Shown: piece after piece, positions 1 to 4,814 of the stretch
Position numbering within the stretch: position 1 is the first letter of the stretch
Layout: each line of letters opens with the position of its first letter
Assembly (NCBI GenBank): GCA_903849835.1
Contig: CAINKA010000102.1
Location: forward strand, 1-6,922
Source of the DNA: an uncultured Alphaproteobacteria bacterium
GTDB taxonomy: Bacteria; Pseudomonadota; Alphaproteobacteria; Rickettsiales; UBA1997
DNA length: 6,922 nucleotides
Reading direction: 5' to 3'
Made by a program: the position numbers and the translations under genes
The notes under the pieces: model-generated
The model's input: the letters and a program-made list of their open reading frames with translations, nothing else
What the model was told of the DNA's origin: nothing
Database searches by the model: none

Positions 1-795
1 CTTTACAAAGTCAAAAAAGGTTCGAGCGAAGTTTATTTGAAAAATGAACAAGCGCTTCAAACCTACGTAATCGACAATGCGCTCAATGGTGCGATTTTGA
101 AATCCAAGGCGGGAGACCGTGCTGGCGCTGATCTCCACGATTTCACCGCCAAGCTTGGAAAATTTTCGCAGCTCATCCAAAATCTCTCGCGCGTCATCCC
201 AACTGACATTGCCGAAAATTTAGCGCTGGCAGGAGCCTTCGACAAAGCCTGGATTGGCAATCAAACCAAAGCGAAAAGTTTGGTGACAAAAATCGAGAAA
301 ATTTTCGCCAGCAATGCCAATGATGAATTATCGTGGAAGGCTGCAATCACTGACGCGGAAGACATCGAAATCACCAAAGAAACAAGAGGCGTCAAAACAA
401 TTTTTGCCGTGAAAAAAACTTATTTTGATCTTCCTGAAGTCACGGTCCTCGCTCAAATAAAAGACCAAATCGCCGGTGATTTTGAAGGCGCATTAAAATT
501 CATCCGCGGCGAAGAAGAACGTACCGCGCACAAACCGCTCGAGTTGATGAACATGATTTTGGAAGCCGGCAAAAAAGGCGTCACCACCCAACGTTTCAAA
601 GGTCTCGGAGAAATGAACGCCGAACAACTCTGGGAAACTACACTCGATCCCGCCAATCGCACGCTGCTTCAAGTGAAGGTCGATCAATATGACGAAGCTG
701 ACCAAACCTTTTCGATTTTGATGGGGAATGTGGTGGAGCCGCGGAGGGATTTTATTCAGGAAAATGCGCTGAAGGTGGTGAATTTGGACGTTTAG
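1..795 (+). CDS. gyrB: DNA gyrase subunit B, C-terminal part (5' end outside window)
   Basis: GyrB is the ATPase and TOPRIM subunit of DNA gyrase, which introduces negative supercoils as an A2B2 tetramer in the cytoplasm. The reading frame is open from base 1, which encodes LYKVKKG, the conserved stretch just after the TOPRIM metal motif. The TTG at 37 is therefore an internal leucine and not a start. About 264 C-terminal residues are present. RFKGLGEMNAEQLWETTLDP (from about codon 198) and the closing LMGNVVEPRRDFIQENAL are near-diagnostic for GyrB over ParE. About 190 residues separate LYKVKKG from RFKGLGEMN, so the long TOPRIM insertion of Gram-negative GyrB is present. RAGADL within that insertion resembles alphaproteobacterial GyrB from memory. 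The gene ends with TAG at 793-795 and is followed by an inverted repeat. No truncation or frameshift is seen in the visible part. Confidence 0.97.
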   Translation, partial: LYKVKKGSSEVYLKNEQALQTYVIDNALNGAILKSKAGDRAGADLHDFTAKLGKFSQLIQNLSRVIPTDIAENLALAGAFDKAWIGNQTKAKSLVTKIEKIFASNANDELSWKAAITDAEDIEITKETRGVKTIFAVKKTYFDLPEVTVLAQIKDQIAGDFEGALKFIRGEEERTAHKPLELMNMILEAGKKGVTTQRFKGLGEMNAEQLWETTLDPANRTLLQVKVDQYDEADQTFSILMGNVVEPRRDFIQENALKVVNLDV

Positions 796-814
796 TTTTT
801 TCTTTGTCACATTC

Positions 815-898
815 CTCAATGTCATGCTGAGCCTGTCGAAGCATGATTCTGGGCACGTACCTTGAATCATGCTTCGACAGGCTCAGCATGACATTGAG
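815..898. repeat. Intergenic palindromic repeat, perfect 35-bp arms
   Basis: Bases 815-849 are the exact reverse complement of 864-898, with a 14-base loop at 850-863. The arm core reads TCATGCTGAGCCTGTCGAAG. A second copy of the same family starts at 6867, with even the start of the loop conserved (TCT-G/A-GGCAC). The repeat lies 20 bases after the gyrB stop and 14 bases before the HEPN gene. As RNA it would form a very stable hairpin that could stop or protect the gyrB transcript. No T-run follows the right arm, so it is not a classic rho-independent terminator. I recall similar TTCGAC-A/G-GGCTCAGCATGAC repeats between genes of many bacteria, but could not search. Confidence 0.93.
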
Positions 899-912
899 TA
901 ATTTCAAAATTT

Positions 913-1335
913 ATGAAAAAAGACATCCGCTACATCCAAAGATTTAACAATTTTTTGAAGGCTTTTCTGCAGCTTGAAAAAGCTGTGGAAATTACCAGAG
1001 CTCGCCAGCTTTCTGAGCTAGAAAAACAAGGCCTGATCCAATCTTTTGAATATACCCACGAATTGGCTTGGAATGTCCTAAAAGATTTTTTGCAAGCGCG
1101 CGGATTGAAAGAAATTTTTGGTTCAAAAGATGCGGTTCGTGAAGCATTTAAAGTAAATTTAATCAATGACGGTGAGGTTTGGATGGAGATGATTGAAGAT
1201 CGCAATCAAACTAGTCACACCTACAACCAAGACACTTCAGAAAAAATTTTCCAAGCAATCGTAAAAAAATATTTTGCTGAATTTGTGCTTTTCAAAAAGA
1301 AGTTCGAAAAATTAAAAGAGGAAGCAGAAGCGTGA
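913..1335 (+). CDS. HEPN-domain toxin, HI0074-type nucleotidyltransferase substrate-binding protein (HepT-like)
   Basis: This 140-residue all-helical protein resembles the HI0074/NTase_sub_bind family, the HEPN half of HEPN-MNT modules. In characterised HepT/MntA pairs the HEPN protein is an RNase whose activity is blocked when the nucleotidyltransferase partner adenylylates it. The visible active-site motif is R97-NQTS-H102-T-Y104, an intact RX4HXY motif. Arg and His are the expected RNase residues, and Tyr is the residue modified in characterised HepT proteins. Other family-like stretches are FEYTHELAWNVLKDF (residues 45-59) and the lysine-rich C-terminal helix. The ATG at 913 has no clear Shine-Dalgarno sequence and lies just after the 815-898 palindrome. 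The last four bases, GTGA, are shared with the start of the next gene, indicating coupled translation. Family assignment is firm; the toxin role is inferred from pairing and motif. Confidence 0.9.
   Translation: MKKDIRYIQRFNNFLKAFLQLEKAVEITRARQLSELEKQGLIQSFEYTHELAWNVLKDFLQARGLKEIFGSKDAVREAFKVNLINDGEVWMEMIEDRNQTSHTYNQDTSEKIFQAIVKKYFAEFVLFKKKFEKLKEEAEA
1317..1322 (+). promoter_or_regulatory. Shine-Dalgarno for the nucleotidyltransferase gene
   Basis: AGAGGA ends nine bases before the GTG at 1332, inside the end of the HEPN gene. It supports GTG as the start despite the overlap with the upstream stop codon. Confidence 0.6.
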
Positions 1336-1634
1336 AATACGGTCTGAGCGATGAATCAATCCAAAAAATAAATTCTGTTTTTAATAAATTTCCTGCTGTT
1401 GAAAAAGTTATTCTCTACGGATCTCGTGCCAAAGGAAATTTCCGCAAAGGCTCAGATGTTGATTTTACGCTGCTCGGCAATGATTTAAATTTTGATATTT
1501 TGGGCAAAATTAAGATGGAATTTGATGACTCGTCATTGCCCTACAAATTTGATGTCTCAATTTTTTCTACACTGTCCGATCCAGACTTCCTTGATCACAT
1601 CAAGCGCGTTGGTGTGGTTTTCTACGAGAAATAG
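1332..1634 (+). CDS. Minimal nucleotidyltransferase antitoxin (HI0073/MntA-like)
   Basis: This 100-residue protein is a stand-alone minimal nucleotidyltransferase of the DNA polymerase beta superfamily. In HEPN-MNT modules this partner transfers AMP to the HEPN protein and so neutralises it. The signature is complete: G30-S31-R-A-K-G, then S41-D42-V-D44-F, and a third acidic residue D74 in KFDVSIF. D42, D44 and D74 are the expected metal ligands, so the enzyme looks active. The start is GTG, overlapping the HEPN stop by four bases, with an AGAGGA Shine-Dalgarno upstream. The overlap suggests that the two proteins are made together, in the order toxin then antitoxin. It ends with TAG at 1632-1634, nine bases before the next gene. 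A pair dedicated to another substrate cannot be excluded, but the RX4HXY motif next door favours the toxin-antitoxin reading. Confidence 0.9.
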   Translation: MKYGLSDESIQKINSVFNKFPAVEKVILYGSRAKGNFRKGSDVDFTLLGNDLNFDILGKIKMEFDDSSLPYKFDVSIFSTLSDPDFLDHIKRVGVVFYEK

Positions 1635-1643
1635 CTAAAGAAG

Positions 1644-2384
1644 ATGGAAAACGCAGCTAATCCAACAGCAGAAATTCTTGATCCCCGCTTCCTTATTCAA
1701 GTTTTTGAGCAAGCTCATCAAGGGATATGCCGATGTGAGGCATTCCTCGATATTTACGACAACAAAATCAGCGCTGATAAAATAAAAAAAGAAGATCTCG
1801 AAAATTTTTTACAATGGAATCGCAACAATGTTTTCAGAGAATTGATCGAAAGTTTTGCGTTTTTTTTGACAGAACTGCGTTGTGCAATTGAGCTGATTAA
1901 GGTTGGGGAGTTAACGTCAGAGAGGGAGAAAATTTTTAGAAATGATTCACGAAATTTTCATAAGCAGTTGGAAGAAGTTCGAAAAAATATTAATATTTCC
2001 AAAGAAGACGGAGACTTTCTGCTTGTAATGAATGACCTGAGCAACTGCATCTCTCACGATTGTGGCTTAGCAATAAAAGATAAGTTGGAGAAGTGGGGGC
2101 GTGATGGCAAAATTAAATTTCCTAGGATCTCTCCCATGTTTCAAGATTCTTCTGGGAAGTGGATAGAGGCTACTCCTCCTTGCACTTTGCCAGAAAATAC
2201 TGGCTTAAGTGTTGGAATAATTTACGAAGAAAAACAGTTTAAGGAATTCGAAGAAATTAAATTTGAGTCAAAGCAAATATCGGATATTTGCACAGCAATG
2301 CATCTTCTTTTGGATACTAAAATCGCACCCGCTGTTGATGAATTTTTTAAAACCGTTATTTCAAAAACAAATTCTTCTTCCTAA
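1644..2384 (+). CDS. Unrecognised helical protein with HEPN-like NCISH motif
   Basis: I do not recognise the family of this 246-residue protein. It has no signal peptide or clear membrane segment. Residues about 10-155 look mainly helical and hold a motif-like stretch, NDLSNCISHDCG, around residues 130-141, with N134 and H138. It resembles the RN-x-x-x-H signature of some HEPN RNases, but the expected arginine is S133, so any HEPN domain here would be degenerate. Residues about 155-246 are more mixed (SGKWIEATPP, then GLSVGIIYEE and a helical end). The ATG at 1644 follows the nucleotidyltransferase stop by nine bases. The purine run AAAGAAG touches the ATG, too close for a normal Shine-Dalgarno. 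The gene probably belongs to the same transcript as the HEPN-MNT pair. A defence or RNA-related role is a guess from context and this motif only. Confidence 0.7.
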   Translation: MENAANPTAEILDPRFLIQVFEQAHQGICRCEAFLDIYDNKISADKIKKEDLENFLQWNRNNVFRELIESFAFFLTELRCAIELIKVGELTSEREKIFRNDSRNFHKQLEEVRKNINISKEDGDFLLVMNDLSNCISHDCGLAIKDKLEKWGRDGKIKFPRISPMFQDSSGKWIEATPPCTLPENTGLSVGIIYEEKQFKEFEEIKFESKQISDICTAMHLLLDTKIAPAVDEFFKTVISKTNSSS

Positions 2385-2403
2385 CCCCAAACCCACTCAC
2401 CAC

Positions 2404-3438
2404 ATGCCTCAAAACCTCATCCCCCAAGATTACAAAAAATTTCTCGAACAGCTGAAGCGGAAAGTTTTAACAACTCGCCTACAAGCAGCGCGCTCTGTTA
2501 ACAAAGAGCTCATCGAGCTTTACCACCACATCGGAACAGAAATTTTGCAGCGGCAGAAACAAAAAGGTTGGGGCGCAAAAGTGATTGATCGCTTGAGTCA
2601 CGATCTCTGCGAAGCCTTTCCGGATATGAAGGGATTCAGTATCACCAATCTCAGATACATGAAAATTTTTGCGGAGAATTACAGTGAAACTGAAATTCGT
2701 CAGCAGCTTGCTAACGAATTGCCGTGGTTCCACATCGTGGTGTTGCTGAGAAGAATAAAAAACAAAGAAGAGCGAAATTTTTACATCAAAAAATCCGTTG
2801 AAAACGGCTGGTCGCGCAACGTGATGGTGATGCAGATCGAAACCGACCTTTTTTTCCGCGCTGGAAAAGCGATTAACAATTTCAAAAAACATCTAACGCA
2901 ACCGCAATCCGACCTCGCCAATCAAACACTAAAAGACCCTTACATTTTCGATTTTTTAAGCATTGGAGAAGAAGCTCACGAAAGAGAAATTGAAAAATCT
3001 CTAATCCAGCATGTCGAAAAATTTTTATTAGAGCTCGGCGAAGGATTTGCTTTTGTCGGCAGGCAGCACCACATCGAAATCAGCGAAAAAGATTTTTACC
3101 TCGATCTGTTGTTTTACCATCTGAAGCTGCGCTGCTTTGTGGTTGTTGATCTCAAGAGTGGTGATTTCAAACCGGAATATACGGGCAAAATGAATTTTTA
3201 TCTTTCTGCGGTGGATGATTTGTTGAAACATCCTTCCGACAATCCGTCGATCGGAATGGTTCTTTGTAAATCGAAAGACAATATTCTCGCTGATTACGCG
3301 CTGCGTGACATCAGCAAACCAATCGGACTTTCTGAATTCCGCCTCACAAAAATTTTGCCAAAAAATATCAAAACATTTTTACCGACAATTGAGGATTTGG
3401 AAAGTGAGTTGAAGAAAATGACGAGGAAAAAAAAGTGA
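2404..3438 (+). CDS. DUF1016/YhcG-type PD-(D/E)XK nuclease-domain protein
   Basis: This 344-residue protein has the two-part layout of the DUF1016 (YhcG) family. A helical N-terminal domain (residues about 5-170) contains the family-like stretches RSVNKELIELYHHIG, FSITNLRYMKIFAENY and LPWFHIVVLLRRI. A C-terminal PD-(D/E)XK nuclease-like domain follows. The likely catalytic residues are D234 (in YLDLLFYHLKLRC) and D249-L-K251 (in VVVDLKSG), followed by FKPEYTGKMNFYLSAVDD. Most relatives I recall have ELK; here it is DLK, which still fits the motif. Family members often sit in defence or restriction-modification neighbourhoods and their biochemistry is poorly defined. The ATG at 2404 is preferred over the upstream TTG at 2263, because the family homology begins after 2404 and the longer form would overlap the previous gene by 122 bases. 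No clear Shine-Dalgarno is seen. The stop overlaps the bioF start by four bases (GTGA). Confidence 0.9.
   Translation: MPQNLIPQDYKKFLEQLKRKVLTTRLQAARSVNKELIELYHHIGTEILQRQKQKGWGAKVIDRLSHDLCEAFPDMKGFSITNLRYMKIFAENYSETEIRQQLANELPWFHIVVLLRRIKNKEERNFYIKKSVENGWSRNVMVMQIETDLFFRAGKAINNFKKHLTQPQSDLANQTLKDPYIFDFLSIGEEAHEREIEKSLIQHVEKFLLELGEGFAFVGRQHHIEISEKDFYLDLLFYHLKLRCFVVVDLKSGDFKPEYTGKMNFYLSAVDDLLKHPSDNPSIGMVLCKSKDNILADYALRDISKPIGLSEFRLTKILPKNIKTFLPTIEDLESELKKMTRKKK
3423..3427 (+). promoter_or_regulatory. Shine-Dalgarno for bioF
   Basis: GAGGA lies seven bases before the GTG at 3435, within the last codons of the nuclease gene. It decides the GTG start and supports translational coupling of bioF to the upstream gene. 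Confidence 0.65.
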
Positions 3439-4709
3439 AAAATTTCTACTCCGCTGCTCTCCAAAACTTAAAAGAAAGAAATCTTTACCGTGAATTGGTG
3501 GAGTCGGATGCAACTGCGTCTACCGTGGTTTCGCGCCGCGGGAAAAAATCTAACACAAAATTCATTTCCTTCTGCTGCAACGATTATTTCGGTCTCGCGC
3601 AAAATCCTCTCGTCAAAAAATCTGCAATTGCCGCGATTAAAAAATTCGGCGTGGGCGCGCGGGCGTCGCGCTACGTCACGGGGAATAATTCGCTTTACGG
3701 TGAGCTCGAAAAAGCTGTCGCGAAATTTAAAAGAACTGACGCGGCGATTGTTTTTACGTCAGGCTACGCAACCGCGATTGGCGTGATTCCAGCGCTGGTA
3801 GGTGAGGGTGATTTAATCGTCGCAGATCGCTTGATTCATTCGAGTTTGATTGACGGAGCTAAGCTCTCCGGCGCAAGGTTGGTGCGGTTTCAGCACAATT
3901 TAGTTTCGCAGGCGGAAGAAATTCTGAAGGAAAATCGCAGCAACTTTAAGAAATGTTTAATTGTCACCGAGACAGTGTTTTCAATGGATGGCGACGTTGG
4001 AAAAATTTCTGAGCTGTTGGAGTTAGCAGAAAAGTTTGACTGCCTTTTACTCTCAGACGACGCGCACGGACTTGGTCTAGTGCAGCATTCAATGCAGGAC
4101 TTAATGCAGAGCTCAATGCCGGATGGGGTTTGTAACCCTGTCCGTACGTTCAGTTCAAAGTCAAATCAGGAACTGAACGTGCGAACGGGGTTACAAACCA
4201 CGTCCGGCGCTAAATCCGGCGCTAGTGCGAAGAGCGCCTTACGCCTAATCCAACTCGGTACATTCTCAAAATCCCTCGGCTCCCTCGGAGGCTACGTCGC
4301 TGGCGAAAAAATTTTAATCGACTACCTGCGCAACTTCGCCAAATCGCAAATTTATTCCACAGCCCTTCCGCCCGCAATCCTCGCGGCTTCGCTCGCATCT
4401 CTAAAAATTATTTCCAAAAAAAATCTCGGAAAAAAAGCACTCACCAACGCCGAATATTTTTGCGAATTAATGAATTTGCCGAAGCCGCAATCAGCAATTG
4501 TCGTAATTATTTTGGGCGAAAATAAAAAAACTTTGGACGTCGCCGCGCAAGTCGCCGCGCGGGGATTTTTGATTTCCGCAATTCGTCCGCCAACTGTTGA
4601 AGCTGGAAAAGCTCGATTGCGAATCACCTTTTCGGCAGCGCACAAAAAAAATCAGATTAAAAAATTGGTGGAGATTTTGAGTTTTATTTTGCGGGAAAAA
4701 ACTGCGTAA
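3435..4709 (+). CDS. bioF: 8-amino-7-oxononanoate synthase with in-frame repeat insertion
   Basis: BioF is a cytoplasmic PLP enzyme that condenses pimeloyl thioester with alanine to give 8-amino-7-oxononanoate, an early step of biotin ring assembly. Family landmarks in order are FCCNDYFGLA, SRYVTGNNSLYGELE, DRLIHSSL (H135, likely stacking on PLP), TETVFSMDGD, DDAHG (D208-G212), GTFSKSLG with PLP lysine K279, and SAIRPPTVEAGKARLRITFSAAH. The last block favours BioF over the related Kbl and ALA synthase. All expected catalytic residues are present. The protein has 424 residues against about 384 in E. coli. The spacing from DDAHG His to the PLP lysine is 68 residues rather than about 29. The extra length is mainly a palindromic element (4118-4208) read through as residues about 228-259. 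The GTG start overlaps the upstream nuclease stop. No other biotin genes are visible. Activity of the enlarged protein is inferred, not shown. Confidence 0.95.
   Translation: MKNFYSAALQNLKERNLYRELVESDATASTVVSRRGKKSNTKFISFCCNDYFGLAQNPLVKKSAIAAIKKFGVGARASRYVTGNNSLYGELEKAVAKFKRTDAAIVFTSGYATAIGVIPALVGEGDLIVADRLIHSSLIDGAKLSGARLVRFQHNLVSQAEEILKENRSNFKKCLIVTETVFSMDGDVGKISELLELAEKFDCLLLSDDAHGLGLVQHSMQDLMQSSMPDGVCNPVRTFSSKSNQELNVRTGLQTTSGAKSGASAKSALRLIQLGTFSKSLGSLGGYVAGEKILIDYLRNFAKSQIYSTALPPAILAASLASLKIISKKNLGKKALTNAEYFCELMNLPKPQSAIVVIILGENKKTLDVAAQVAARGFLISAIRPPTVEAGKARLRITFSAAHKKNQIKKLVEILSFILREKTA
4118..4208. repeat. In-frame palindromic element, copy 1 (inside bioF)
   Basis: This 91-bp imperfect palindrome has arms of about 39 bp with a few mismatches. 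It contains a perfect 11-bp inner stem (ACGTTCAGTTC at 4146-4156 with GAACTGAACGT at 4170-4180) and a 13-base loop at 4157-4169. It is read in bioF as PDGVCNPVRTFSSKSNQE followed by LNVRTGLQTTSG. Similarity to copy 2 seems to extend beyond the palindrome: CTCAATGC on the left, and GCTAAATCCGGCG against GCTAGTTCCGTCG on the right. The mobile unit may therefore be somewhat longer than the stem. The stretch TCCGGCGCTA is nearly doubled at the right end (4203-4223). Confidence 0.93.
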
Positions 4710-4719
4710 AAAATAAAAA

Positions 4720-4735
4720 GTCGCCTCAAGGCGAC
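4720..4735 (-). terminator. Hairpin with T-tract on the minus strand
   Basis: GTCGCC (4720-4725) pairs with GGCGAC (4730-4735) around a TCAA loop. On the + strand it is preceded, not followed, by a run of A, and the downstream bases AATTCAAAAAAA hold no T-run. Read on the minus strand, the stem is followed by TTTTTATTTTTT, a good intrinsic terminator. It is therefore a poor classical terminator for bioF and a good one for transcription coming from the right on the minus strand, although no minus-strand gene is visible there. Confidence 0.55.
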
Positions 4736-4814
4736 AATTCAAAAAAACCTCTTGTCAGCCCAATAATTTCAACGCTTTAAGCCTAGTCCAAATTTCACAA
4801 AAATTTTACCAAAA

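Noticed and set aside
37..39. TTG at 37 as a gene start
   Set aside because: The frame is open to base 1 and encodes LYKVKKG, a conserved internal GyrB motif, so this is a truncated gene.
490..870. Minus-strand open frames across the end of gyrB and the palindrome
   Set aside because: They mirror gyrB codons, have no recognisable product and no start signals.
2263..2403. Longer start (TTG) for the DUF1016 nuclease
   Set aside because: It would overlap the upstream gene by 122 bases, and the extra 47 residues do not look like family sequence. The ATG at 2404 fits the usual N-terminus.
3435..4709. Glycine C-acetyltransferase (kbl) or 5-aminolevulinate synthase instead of bioF
   Set aside because: The C-terminal SAIRPPTVEAGKARLRITFSAAH block and DRLIHSSL are typical of BioF, and the overall fit is better.
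4720..4735. Classical rho-independent terminator for bioF on the + strand
   Set aside because: No T-run follows the stem on the + strand; the T-tract is on the minus strand only.
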